The translations under genes and the position numbers were made by a program. A DNA stretch of 64,000 bases. Origin: Vanessa cardui (taxonomy: Eukaryota > Arthropoda > Insecta > Lepidoptera > Nymphalidae). The stretch lies in assembly GCF_905220365.1 (NCBI RefSeq), contig NC_061127.1, positions 5,332,001 to 5,396,000 on the forward strand, written 5' to 3'. Under the pieces are notes generated by a model. The model was not told the DNA's origin. It saw only the letters and a program-made list of their open reading frames with translations, and did no database searches. Below, one piece after another: positions 36,206 to 48,338 of the stretch (the first letter of the stretch is position 1; each line of letters begins with the position of its first letter).

Positions 36206-36453
36206 TATATCTACACACATAAGTGTATAAATTTGTTCTTGTTAAGGACTATAGTTGAGTAATTCCTTGACTAAGAACTACACGATGATCAAACTTCACT
36301 TCTTAATTCTTTTTAATCATATTACCTTGTTTTATTTATTTCGATTGATTTTATTTTGTTATGAATTTTCGGTTAAATAGACGAAAGATACTTATTTGAT
36401 ATTATCTTATCTGCGATGGGAAACAAGAAAAGACAAATTAAAAATAAATTACA

Positions 36454-36459
36454 TTTATT
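36454..36459 (-). terminator. Candidate poly(A) signal of paralogue 1
   Basis: AATAAA on the - strand about 760 nt after the stop. It is the nearest clear hexamer I found. A shorter 3' UTR using a variant signal is possible. Confidence 0.25.
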
Positions 36460-37220
36460 AAAACAGATAAAAAAACATTGGTGGTTACATGAAAATGCAA
36501 GAAAAATATCAAAAACTTTTGAGTACTTAGAACTGATTGACTTTTAAAAGGTATTGTTTAACATTAAATATTGGTCTGTTTTTCTTTGATATTTCAAGAT
36601 TTTTCCGTTTGATCTAGATAAAGTGCACCTATAAGGTTCACCTTAAGTCTGAGGTATATTAAATACTTATTAATATTATCATAACAAAAACAATAACTTG
36701 TATACTAATTAACGGAATAATGGTGGTTAGCTTGCGTATCGTTTTGTACATGGAAGACTAGTTGTATTTTTTTATTATTAAAAGATATTCAGTTTAGAAA
36801 TAAAGAAATAACAGCACACCTATAATATATCCTAGAAGTTTTAAATACAGTCATACAAAAAATATAAATCCTTAAATTCTATCTATGGACGAATTTGTAA
36901 TTCTCGCTTATTTCTTAAAGCTTGTTGATTATTGAATATTTTTAAACTGTTGTTTTTATCAATGGAATGATTTCAAGGCACATTATTTTTTTTACAGAAC
37001 ATTTTGACAAGTTGATGTTTACCGATGAATCTTATATTAAAACACGAACACGTAAAGCGGTTACATCAATAAATATCGAAATGCATACATGAGCTTATAT
37101 GCAATTAAGAATAATAATTATTATTTGTAAATTTTTAAAATCCATTCTTTAGAATGGAGAAATACTTGTTAAATGTTTTAGAGACTCTTTACAGGTAAAT
37201 TGATAATAAAAGGGCACGGT

Positions 37221-37338
37221 TTAGCCTCCACGCTGGGTCAGCACGGCGTCAATCAGCAAAATGGCGCCGTTGATGATTGAGAGCGAAGCCTTTGCCAAAT
37301 TCTTGTCCCTGAATTCGGACTTGGAATAGTTCTGGAAT
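37221..37338 (-). CDS. Paralogue 1 exon 4 and stop
   Basis: The acceptor is TATATTTCAG. It encodes FQNYSKSEFRDKNLAKASLS and the fourth helix INGAILLIDAVLTQRGG, then TAA at 37221-37223. Confidence 0.88.
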
Positions 37339-40300
37339 CTGAAATATAAATATAACCAACATTATTGTAACTGCTCAAACATTTTTTTACGCATACGCAA
37401 AAATCTACATATACAAGATTCTAAGTCTAAATCTACATATAGAAGATATTTGAAATGTGGAATTAAAAAAAATATTTTGAGATTCTATGGAATATTGTCT
37501 TTGGATAATATATTTAAAGAAATTGATCGTTATCTACAGAATTTTTTTAAAAGGATTTTTGTTGTGACAGTGTCATTCATCCCTTTAGCACCAAAGCTAC
37601 ATATACTTTTACAAATGAAATATCATGAACTTCATTTATTGGTCCGCTTTTCATGGTGATTTTAATTAATATAATACGACATCTAACATACAATTTACAA
37701 AATCAAAAATAATAAAACAACAAAAAAAAATTGTAGAAAAGAAATAGAATTATTGAATTTTAAATAGATCACATTTATCAAAATGTTCCGAGTTTAAGTT
37801 TTTAAACGAATCTATTATTACTGGTTAAATGAAAACTAACTTTCAATAGTTTCTTTATTCAATCAAAGATAGATAGTTAAAAGAAAATGGCTGTAAACGT
37901 AATAAAAATAGTATTTTATTACGAGTTTTTATAGCTGTTTTGCTGTTCAAGCAAACACTGAGACTGTTCTTTAGGAGTGTGTTTAGCATAATTAGCGTGT
38001 ATTTCAATATTACCTGTCAATCAACACGGCTCCGCTAGCGACGAACAGAGCAACACCCACGAGTGAGTAGAAAATGTCGATGCGTTTGTGTGCCTGGGTC
38101 TGCATTACGTAGCCTAGAAATTATTAAAAAAATATTATATATTATACTATACAATCTATATTAATATTATAAATGTGAAAGGAACTCTCCCTGTCTATCT
38201 GTCACTCTTTCACGACCAAACCGCTGAACGCATTTGATAAAATTTGGTACAAAGCAAACTTAAACTTCAAGAAAGGATATAGGTTACTTTTTGCCTAACA
38301 TATGACAAACAATACCATAAAACGCAAGCGAATCCGCGGGTGACCACTAGTTTATAATATGGAGAGGTCAGGAACGACCAAAGAAATGAAAATAATGTTA
38401 GTTGTGAGATGACGTCAGAGAGAGAAGTATGGAAGAAGAAGACATGTGCCCAAATAAAAATGAGATAAGCGCAGAACGATGATGATGATCATTTACCATA
38501 TGGTAATACAGAGACAGTGCAATATTAATATAAGATAGATAATATAATGTATTATCAATTCAATACTTTCATTTATATTATTATCAAGCATCGATACCGC
38601 CAAAGTTCACACGTTCATAAAAACTTGCAAATTCGACCATGACCTTGGTCTTTTATTAAGTAGGGACACATACAGAACACGTGTTACATTAAATTGGAGG
38701 GTTAAATGTGAATATTATTAATTCGTCATAAATTTATTAATATAGATGTTAAAAGTGTTGCTTGTTTCTCTTAAAATATACAAAAAACTTATATTTAAGT
38801 TAAGAGAAACTTGGTACTCGGATATAATAGGACTTTGTTTTGGTTTTTATTTAAAGCGAACGCTGATTTTTCTCTTTATTTAACTTAATTTAAACAAACC
38901 ACTTAAATTGTACGTGTTTTAACAAAGCCATAACAAATCAATTTCGTGAAAGGCACAATAAATTTTCACGTTCATTCAAATATTAAAATAAGCTGTTTTT
39001 TTTCGTTCGTGTAAGTGTAAACGTTAGGTATATTAATATATTGATCTTTATATTGGTGAGTCTGTTGACTCGACCAAATGAGGTCATACTCACACTATAT
39101 TTGTTTAATCAAGACAATTGTTCATACCGTATAGAATAATCGGATAGCTAGACAGATAGATAATCACTGGTGACTAATATTTACAATATACTAGTACGAT
39201 TTACCGATTTAGTGGGTTTTGTGTGGTAAGTGCTTTTAATAATAACTTTAATAAATTGGTTTACTAAAGTTAGTCAGAAGAATCTTTGTGTTAACAAATA
39301 TGCAATATAGTCTTACCGGCAGCAGCACCAGCAAATATGATGAGGTAGCCGATGAAGGTACCGGTGACCAGCATGCCGATGTCCGCGTCGCCATTGTAGC
39401 TGTGGTAGTGCAGCGCCACGCAGGAACAGGTCAATGCCTGGAAATTGAAAACATTTTGTAATTAATACTCTTATTAACATTTTATTTATATAGACAATTA
39501 AAGCCTTTACTTCTTCTAATGTGTTATAAGATACTGCGTCGTTTATTTTTAGTAGCTGTTTATTCCATTTATAGCATATTGATTCATTAGTTTATTGTTG
39601 TTTTTTTCTGTAAATCAAATTGCTGTAGCAGCTAGAATTTTTAAACTTTATAGTGTTGTACTTTAGTGCCTCAGAAATCACGTTACTGTTACTGCTACTG
39701 ATCTCTTTCTGTGTCTTAACATGTTAAAGGACTGAGTCTATCGGAACAGCTTGTATGAAATGCACTAATGTTTACACTATAATATTCTACTTTGATTCTT
39801 CCAATTATCTTAATAGAAGCCTGTGTTGCCAATAAATCTTAATAATTCACACACAGAATGGGAAAATTTTACCGTAACTTAAGTTCTGTAATAAAATAGA
39901 ATAATATAAGAGTATAATAATAAACTATTTACTTATAATATAAACATTGCAAATATCATAGCTGGAATTTTGATAACGTAACAGGATATTGAATTGCCCT
40001 TGAAGATTATCTTCACACATTACGTTAAGAATGCATTGAGGCCACAGTGTTGAGGAAGGAGCGGGACACACGCTAACTTATTATTCAAATCGCTATTTTA
40101 ATTGACAATAATTGTGTCTGCATCGCCAACGGTAATGATTTCGTATAATATTTACGTTTACTTGGGAATCTTGTGGAAATAACACAAATGTTTCAAGAAA
40201 ATGGATACATTACTTGTTTTTTTTTTTTAATGAGAGTTTGTTACGTGCAATAATAAAAATCACAAAGTTTTTTTTTAATTTCTAAAACGTTTAACATGCA

Positions 40301-43300
40301 GTATTTATTGCATTTGTAGAAATATTTCCACTTTTTAAAGTCATTCTATAGACATAAGATTTCATATTTCTTGTAACATGTATATTTATGTCTCCCCTTA
40401 AGAAGCAGGTTAAAAAAGTATATTATGTGCAAGTAAAATATCATTGCAGTAAAATAACTTAATTATAAACTAATACTAACATATCCCGATCCTGTGTATA
40501 AAGCTTTTAAATAAAATTTAGTTTTCCTATCAATACTTTTATATACTTATTTACTATTTTCAATGTTCAATAAATTCATGCGTGAATAAAATCCCTTTGA
40601 CTAGGTACATAGATTATCAAATTAAACAATACCGCTTCATTCGTCAGTCAAATCTGATACAATTTATGGGTCACAGTTACTTAATTATATGATTATTTAA
40701 TAGCTAATTATAATCAAAGATTGCCTATATCTGATAGTATTCATAAAGATCAAAACAATGACATAATTTCGCGACATCATTTCATTTAGGCGTGTTGACG
40801 TAATATCAACGAGTTTGAAGGTCTATAAACCGGTATGTCATTACACGGTTAAGTTTAAAATGCAGGTCACAAACACGCGAGGTTATCGCAGCAATAGACC
40901 TTGTTGTGTTTATAGTGCTACATCGCAGAAAAAAAAAACTTTAAAATTCTAGAATTTATTGTTACAATAAGCTCCAATGTACAACATTAGACTTGTAAGT
41001 TGTTTAAACAGGAAACAATTCTTATCGATTGTTTATATGGCATTTTGCCAATGCTAAATAACTAGTATTTAGAAATTGAAAATAAGATTTTGCTGATTGA
41101 TTTGTCAATTCTTTTTTTCCATTAAAACTCACTCGGAATGACAGCTTTTATAAAAGTAACTTCCCTTTGATCAGTTTCAATTAAAGACACATAGTTAGGT
41201 TTATAGAAACCTGGTTCAATTCCTATATGACTGGATTTTACGAAACACCGACCACGTTTTGGTCCGCTCACTCTTTCAACGATTCAATCAATCAATTAAC
41301 AAATTTATAATGATTATTTGAAATTCTAACTCGTAATAAATATCCCAATTTCAAAAGGTAACAAAACAAATTTATAATTGTAGGTATATAATATATGCAT
41401 AAAATAACGTATGCATGCTGGTGTTATCGTGTAGCAATATCGTTGAAAATACGAGTATTTCTAGGGTCACTGAATTTGCCTCGATAAAAACTATGGTACA
41501 AACAGTATTAGTCACGATATATTTTTAAATATTAATATACATGTTGATTAGTCATTAAACTATACAACATATTTCACAATGACATTGATCACAATCTTTT
41601 ATTTTTAAGTGGAAATATTTATAGTTAATTATTAAATTAGGTATAAGCCAGTAAAACTACTTAAACACTAAAAATGTAACCTATACCTTTTATTTTTATA
41701 AAAATTTTTTTTTTTTTGTTTTGTATAAAATATTAACGTATACCTACGTATTACCTACGTATTATTTTAACATAATTATCATGAGAATTAATAAAATAAA
41801 GTAATTATTGTTTTTTTTTTCAACTGGATCTTATTATTATAAATACGCCATTAAATTTTGGCTCGAGAAAAAAGGTTAATTAAAAGTTTAGAAGCGCGTG
41901 TAATGATCATAAGTTTTATTTTTAATGTCTTATGACACACTTGGCCTAATCTAGAGGCCCAGTTGTAATAATAAAAATCATTTAAATCCTATTATTTGTT
42001 TACAACTTTTGCTTTATTGATTTTTATAAAATATTATAATTATTGAAAAAATATTTAAAATTTCCAGCCTGTTACCTTCAAATCAAAAACGCAAATATAT
42101 GCGTAATGTTATGAACACGTTTAATAAAAAAATGTTAATTGTGTGATTAAAATAATCGATGTAAAACATAAATAATATCGTATGTAAAGTAGTTCGTATA
42201 AAAAAAATGACCTAACATGGTAGTCTCGTATTGAGGGCGTAATGATACACATACCTAGATAAATGTAAGCTTATGATGAAATTAACATATGTAAAATAGA
42301 TTGAGGTAATCCTGTTTTTTTTTTCAATTACTATGAGTACAGACCACAAATTTAAAGATGAAGAAAGCATACCTTCAAATGAAGGTAATCAAGGTAATAA
42401 AATCAAGGACAACACTTGTTTTTATTACAGATTTAATTAAAGCTAGATATTATGATTTCATTCAACAAAACTAAAATGAGTAGAAAACTATTAGAATAGC
42501 TTTTAAAACAATATTTTGAGTAAATATTCATTCTGGGAATGATGTCAAGGTTATTGTTATGTGTATGCAATTATTAACTAATTTTTAAATTATAAACAAT
42601 CCAATTTTTTACAACGAAGTTCCTCCTACAGATAACCTCGACTAGGGCCATAACGGATAAGAATAAGTCGATCGTTAAATCCGAGAATAAAGATAGCGCT
42701 AATCAAGGCGGTGATGACCGATTTTCAAAGAATTCGAAATAAAAAACAAATACATTGTTATCGCATTGGAATCATTGAATTTAGCGTTAAATGTTTGATT
42801 CATTAAGTTATTAACAACTAAATTTATCATTATTTCATAATAACTACTTATCATTTTTGTTCACAATCTTTCAATCAAAATATGTGTTGAAAACGTGTAT
42901 GAAAAATGTAACATAGATTACGATTGATACCATAAAATGTAATAAGTATATTATGTTTAAGGTTGCTACACAGTATTCTAAACAGTACAAACATTTTGTC
43001 GAATTACCAAAACAATGTTCTTTAATCTAAATATATCGCGTAAGTAACTAAAATGCGGAACCGTTCCCCTTTAAGGCGCTCGGGAATTTAGTCATAAATG
43101 ATACGTATGATAGATATATATGTATGTACTCTATCTATTTATATATAAAATACCTCATAACACAAAAATTAGAATAAATTTAAAACAATGTAACTGAATT
43201 TAAAATGTAAATAGACGTTAAATGATATGTAGAAAGATTGAGAAAAACAAGTAACTGTGATGACTCAGATAATTGTGGTGATGCTAATATAACGTATACA

Positions 43301-43566
43301 AAACTATTAAAGAGATCAGTTTCTTAGTTAATATATGTTTAAAACTTAAATTGAACTAAAATATTAAAAGATTCAGTGTTATTTTGCAATATATTTGCTA
43401 AACGAAATCAAAACAAAACAGAAGCGCCGCGCCCAGCTCCGTAAATGTCGAAAAAGCCACAATTTCTATGAATGACTTGACTAAATAAAGAAATATTTTT
43501 AATAATGAATGTATATGAACTTACCAGTTCCAGAAATTTAATAATAGATAATCTGCTAATAGCCAT
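37221..43566 (-). CDS. Four-helix membrane protein, paralogue 1 (snakeskin-like layout)
   Basis: Exons on the - strand: 43525-43566, 39317-39437, 38014-38113, 37221-37338. Together they give 126 aa plus TAA, with phases 0, 1 and 0 (after AG|A rejoining) all consistent. The protein starts MAISRLSIIKFLEL. Four hydrophobic helices lie near residues 5-25, 33-57, 67-86 and 100-121, joined by short loops with no signal peptide. Short four-pass proteins of this layout include insect snakeskin (smooth septate junction) and MARVEL-type proteins. The likeness (GTFIGYLIIFAG, SLVGVALFVASGAVL, INGAILLIDAVL) is one of pattern, so function is inferred only weakly. A tandem relative lies upstream at 50252-55905. 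Coding exons are GC-richer than the introns, which favours a functional gene. Confidence 0.85.
38014..38113 (-). CDS. Paralogue 1 exon 3
   Basis: The acceptor is AATTTCTAG and the donor AG|GTAATA. It encodes YVMQTQAHKRIDIFYSLVGV and the third helix ending GAVLID. The intron after it is absent from both related exons in the neighbouring locus. Confidence 0.87.
38157..38355 (-). repeat. CGCCCGCGG/ACAGAGTTACTTT repeat copy in intron 2
   Basis: The + strand reads TATTAATATTATAAATGTGA, GAACTCTCCCTGTCTATCTG, AAACCGCTGAACGCATTTGA, TTTGGTACAAAGCAAACTTA and ends GCGAATCCGCGGGTGACCAC. It is a good copy, inserted in the intron just upstream of exon 3. Confidence 0.65.
39317..39437 (-). CDS. Paralogue 1 exon 2
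   Basis: The acceptor is AATTTCCAG and the donor G|GTAAGA. It encodes ALTCSCVALHYHSYNGDADI and the second helix GMLVTGTFIGYLIIFAGAAA. It leaves in phase 1, exactly like the paralogue at 54869-54992. Confidence 0.88.
39438..43524 (-). other. Intron 1 of paralogue 1 (4.1 kb)
   Basis: It is very AT-rich, with poly-T and poly-A runs near 40218, 41706 and 41812. A short direct repeat (TACCTACGTATTA) sits at about 41742. No repeat family from elsewhere in the window and no exon was recognised. Confidence 0.5.
43525..43566 (-). CDS. Paralogue 1 exon 1
   Basis: It encodes MAISRLSIIKFLEL, in phase 0 at the donor CTG|GTAAGT. The ATG context CGAAGATGG is good. The motif IIK-x-x-EL just before the splice site is repeated in exon 1 of the tandem paralogue. 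Confidence 0.8.
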
Positions 43567-43740
43567 CTTCGCTTCACTTGATAAACGAACACAGATTTTG
43601 TTTACACCAGCGACGTAGCTGCGTACGAAACGTAGACTGGTTTACGTTCGAGACTCTAGAGAAGTGTGCGCGCCCGGCACGCTCTGAATGACGAAGCATG
43701 ACATCATAGCTGGTGGGCCCACAATGTTTTTATCGCGAGG
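43567..43740 (-). promoter_or_regulatory. 5' leader and promoter region of paralogue 1 (inferred)
   Basis: The roughly 170 bp upstream of the ATG is GC-richer (GCGTGCCGGGCGCGCACACT on the - strand) than the flanks, as expected for a 5' UTR and core promoter. A possible initiator ATTCAGAGC lies at 43681-43690. No TATA box at the right distance was seen. Confidence 0.35.
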
Positions 43741-44829
43741 TAAAAAAATATTCACTTTCTTACAATAAATATTATTTTTAATTCAGGTCAGATGTTATTT
43801 GGTGCTTCTAATAACATGACCTGTATTTAATTTAAAACTTGTTTATTATGGAACGCATATAGGTATATTAAATAATACGTAATCGAGATTTTTTAAAATG
43901 AAGAAATTAAATAGATATACTTAAACAATCTCTTATTTTATAATAAAATAAATATTTTTAATTATTAAATTACAAAAATCACAGTACAATAAACATAATT
44001 TTCTATACTACTACATACAAAAAATAAACAGTATGATTTTTATTTGACTTAAATACCTTCAGCTATTTTTTTTCTCAGAAAAAAAATTGAATTTTATATA
44101 AATTCAATCATTAATTTTCTTTTACTGATTTTTGATTGACTATTTTGTTTTTTACCTTACTGCATGATGCATATTTAAATAAATTCTTAAAGATTACCAC
44201 ACAGCATCGAATAATAAATTTCAAATCTAACAATGAGTTGAAATAATCGTATAATTTATAAAGGACAATATTTATTGACCTTGAACGCTAGAACCTGTCC
44301 TCTGTTATCAGAACTGATTGTCACAGGACGGGAAGCAGTTACCCCCTATCTTTATGCATGACATCATACACCAGCTAAACGAGTCCACGCACTTTGCCTC
44401 TATCGAGCAGTTTACACGCAATGGTAGAATTTTAATACTAAGAAATTTATTTATACCTTACTATTCGTTGTCAACTCTTACAAATATTTCACGTCAGTTC
44501 AATCATATTGACAGATCCTTTTTGGGAAAAAGAAGTGTCACGATAAATCAATTGTACGAAATAGTCATATCTTATCATTCTCGTATATCCAAACCATAGA
44601 GGACCAATATGAACAAGAATAATTAATCGTAAAGCAGGCACTGGAAAGTAATTTCGGAATAAATTAAATAACTGATAAAAGAAAACATCTCTCCTTTACA
44701 GCAGCGGCTCTACCTATGGCCTTATTGTCTAAATAAAATTCGTTTCCAGAATTGAGAAATTACTCGTATGTATATATACTGTATAATGTTATATGCTATT
44801 GTGATGTATTTGTAATATCATTAAGAAGT

Positions 44830-44886
44830 GTTAAAGGTACAACATACAATAATGTGTTATACATTGTTGTATGTTGTACCTTTAAC
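44830..44886. repeat. Perfect 20 bp inverted repeat (hairpin)
   Basis: The left arm GTTAAAGGTACAACATACAA (44830-44849) is exactly complementary to 44867-44886, with a 17 bp spacer that itself pairs AATGT/ACATT. The sum is a 57 bp near-perfect snap-back. It may be a tiny palindromic element or a small RNA hairpin. Confidence 0.9.
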
Positions 44887-45073
44887 AAAACATAGTTTTA
44901 TTTAAAAAAGCTACGTTTCTCTAGATATTTCTCTACAAGGAAATCAATGGGAATCATTTAGTTTAATACATATCAAACAGCCCATTTTACGCATGTGCTG
45001 CCAAAATTTGATGTTCTTAACCACCTAACTCTTTCGTAAGCTCAGTAAAAATTAATATACTGTATATATTCTC

Positions 45074-45292
45074 TTAGGCTAAGGTTATTTGGACGACAAA
45101 GTTTGGAACTTATTCAACCTAAGTGCTCCGATGCGGCTTGGTAGTACATTTGGTAGATTTTTATCCGACTCACGCACTCTTCGTGATGTTTACCTTACAA
45201 GTCGAATATCAGATAAATTATAAAGACAAATTAATCAACACACACAAAATACTGTGATGACATACGCAATCTTCGGCCTAACCACAACAGTA
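45074..45292 (-). repeat. Old, diverged SINE (Metulj-type)
   Basis: It retains GGCTAAGG, TTTGGAACTTATTCAACC, GATGCGGCTTGGTAGTACAT, TTCGTGATGTTTACCTTACA and ATAAATTATAAAGACAAATT in the same order as the younger copies, with many substitutions. Confidence 0.55.
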
Positions 45293-46520
45293 CGAGAATT
45301 GTAATTACGAATACTATATTAATACGTGTTCCTTATGTAGGTTGATATTATCAATGTCGCCAACGCATTCAACGACATACGATCGGAGTATCAAATTAAC
45401 TTCGAGGATAAATATATAAGATTCATGGTATCATGGTAGCGTATATATATTTTTGTATTAACTATTACACAACGCATATCATGTGTAGCACACATACATA
45501 ATATATGAAATATTTATTTAGCAATAGCTTAATTTAAATCAAGCATTAATGAAATTACTGATAGTAATCTAACTAAAAAAAATTATCTGATAACATAAAT
45601 AACTAATATACACGTTTGATTGTGTATGAAATATTTAAAGGTAGTATGATTAGGGTTATAAATATTTCAAAATACATATACAGAAAATACAATACATTAC
45701 ATACGTACAATATTTGTATACATATGTATATGTATATTGCAACAGTAATATACAATACGTATTTTAACAAATCTTGATACCTATCTGGATACCTACCTTC
45801 AACGCACTTTACCACAGATAGCATAGAATAATCAAATAAAAATTACCACCTTATTTGGCTTGCTACATTACAGATCCCTAAACGGAAATTCTTTGAATTT
45901 AGCATTGTGTTCCTTGTTGACGTCAAATATAATTGCTAGTTGAAAGCCTGAAGTAACTGCTAATGATGCATTCAATTGACAAATAATTACAAAGCCATGT
46001 ACTGGTAGCGTCTATGTAGGATAGCTCTATAATAATTAATACGTTTATAAAATTAATCAGTACTTAAATACCTTAATAATGATAATAATAATCCATTAGT
46101 AAAGATTATACAAAATTGTACATTAAAACTAAAAGAAAAAATTAAATATATTGTGTAATTAAAATTTAGTATAAAACAATAAATCACTTGAATATTAGGT
46201 ACTAGTTTTTAAAAATAGCGCTGACCTTACTTCACACCTCTGAATCATGTGGGATAAACTGTTGAAACACTTTACAAAGCAAACTATTGTATTTTGTTTG
46301 AAGGCTCGATTAGCTTCAAAAACATTGTTGTAAATAAAAGCAATTATGATTGTACCGTGTGTTAGTGTCTGTCTATTTATGAGTTTATACAATAAACTCG
46401 TAGATAGAAATATTTTAACGGATACATTATATTGTCACGTGTGAACGGATTATATTAAATTGTCCACTTTTGACTTTCTCTATCGGTATTGTTTTTAATT
46501 TATACTTTAGTAAGTAAGGC

Positions 46521-46732
46521 TTGAGCTGAGATGGCCCAATGAGAGCTGAGATGGCTCAGTGGTTAGAACGCGTGCATCTTAACCGATGATTGCGTGTTCA
46601 AACCCAGGCAAGCACTAGTATATATATGTGCTTAATTTGTGTTTATCACTCATCTTGTGCTCGGCGGTGAAGGAAAACATCGTGGGGAAACCTGCATGTG
46701 TCTAATTTCATCGAAATTCTGCCACATGTCAT
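46521..46732 (+). repeat. 3'-truncated SINE with duplicated head
   Basis: The head GAGCTGAGATGGC occurs twice within 21 bp, then the normal A-box, GTGCATCTTAACCGATGATT, B-box GTGTTCAAACCC, and body up to TTCTGCCACATGT, where it stops. The tail half is missing. Confidence 0.75.
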
Positions 46733-47350
46733 AGAATTTTGCGAAGAGGTCGCAGCCAAAACTACTTAAACAAGCCATTCAATGAAATGCCTATCCGCTA
46801 ACTAAATGGCAACACTTAACTCATCTTAAACATCTTCCTCTCATATGATCGTATCATTTCCTTAAAGAAATATGTAAAAACTTAATTTCTAACTAGATTT
46901 GGTCTTGTTTAGTGATAAATCACTAGAGAGATTTCGCGCGAGGAGTGTACATACACCCTGTAACACCGAGGCCACTTACACTACAAATAAAGTTGTTTAA
47001 CTTTAATTTCAGGATGGTCACTATTCTAGAAGCAGTAAGAGCGGTATCAGGGTCCGATATTATTAACCTACTCATGCTAAACTCTTAAATCATGACTGAC
47101 TAGAATTACAGGACCGCTAATTGATAATGTAATACCCACATATGGATAAATTCTCACATGGATTTTTAGCCTAATCGATGAATACCGTCATATTATACTA
47201 GCTAATTAGCTTACAATATTCTATAAACCTTTATTTTAAAAGCCTCTGTTGAATCTTGTGTTTATTGGTTATCGCTGAATAAACATCCGTATAGTATCTT
47301 ATGTGCATCTTCAGTAATGTTTTAAAGCGATAGAACTATACGACTAAATA

Positions 47351-47500
47351 AAGTTGAAATTTAGTAATAAGACGTACGCAATCCATTAAGCGTCCTTAGC
47401 TCATTGGTTCAAATTTATTGTTCAAATAAAGTAAGGAAGATGTTACACTCAATTAATACACTCACTTTACATTGCTAACGGACGCTTAAAATGTTGCGTT
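47351..47500. repeat. Imperfect inverted repeat with ~60 bp loop
   Basis: The left part ACGCAATCCATTAAGCGTCC then TTAGCTCATTG pairs with the right part, whose complement reads ACGCAACATTTTAAGCGTCC then GTTAGCAATG. There are several mismatches and bulges over about 33 bp per arm. Confidence 0.5.
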
Positions 47501-48111
47501 CATCATTAGGCGTTCTCGTTATTGTTCCATTGTGGTTTAATTGTTGTTCACGTAGAGTTCGCTTATCTATTATTACATTATAACACAAGGTTCGTCTAGT
47601 GGTCGAAATATTATTAATATTTATTGTAAACATGAGGAAAATATGTATTATTTTGTGTTTTACATAGTCGGTATAGAAAATAGACTCTCAAAAATGTTCA
47701 GTAACAGGTCGAAATTTAAAAGTTATACCGTAATCTCGCTTGCCTCCCGTTTGCTCCGTTTGTAAATTCAGGAATTATAATCTTGACATCATTCATAATT
47801 ATTGCGTTGGATAATAAAATAATAAGAAGGTTTTATTAAGTTAATCCCAGTGTATGTCATTCAGGAGCATTAAAGGTAACTATTAATTTCCGTCGTTAAT
47901 TAATCAATCTGGTAAACTGTTGACAGGTCAACTAGGTACTGATTATGTATGTTAGAACAACCATGTATAATGCAAACTGAAAACAAAAGGAAACTCATGA
48001 TACATCTGAAAAACAAATAAACCAATGTCAAATATCCATAAAATTAAGATAAAAATACCTTGCATTACTCGACCCAAATTAATCATCAAGCTTGGTATTT
48101 AAGTATGTAAG

Positions 48112-48338
48112 ATACTAGCAACCCGCTCCGGCTTCGCAAGGATACTTTATATGTATCGTTATATTTTGGCCAAATTACATAAAATCATTTTAAATTGTGG
48201 CCTATGTTATTCTGATGTTTAACCTATATTACTGTAAAATATCACCCAAATCCAGTTTAGTAGTTTGTTCGTGAAAGAGTAAAAAACATACACACATCCA
48301 TCCTTGCAAACTTTTGTATTTATAATATTAGTAGGATA
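48112..48338 (+). repeat. CGCGGG-type dispersed repeat copy
   Basis: It starts ACTAGCAACCCGCTCCGGCT and runs through GTGGCCTATGTTATTCTGAT, ATCACCCAAATCCAGTTTAG and CGTGAAAGAGTAAAAAACAT to TTTATAATATTAGTAGGAT. The order is like the 3349 family, but it is a different subfamily. Confidence 0.6.

Larger units (their letters stand above)
34283..37220. other. Intergenic region between the IR and the four-helix protein gene
   Basis: It holds a SINE (35297-35554), a hAT-like miniature element (35887-36205) and a perfect 12 bp palindrome GCGAAATTTCGC (35714-35725) in a GC-richer patch. The remainder is AT-rich, and the part nearest 37220 is likely 3' UTR of the next gene. Confidence 0.5.

Noticed and set aside
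44318..44599. 93-codon + strand frame
   Set aside because: It opens at TTG, has no Met-led domain or splice support, and its composition follows the local background.
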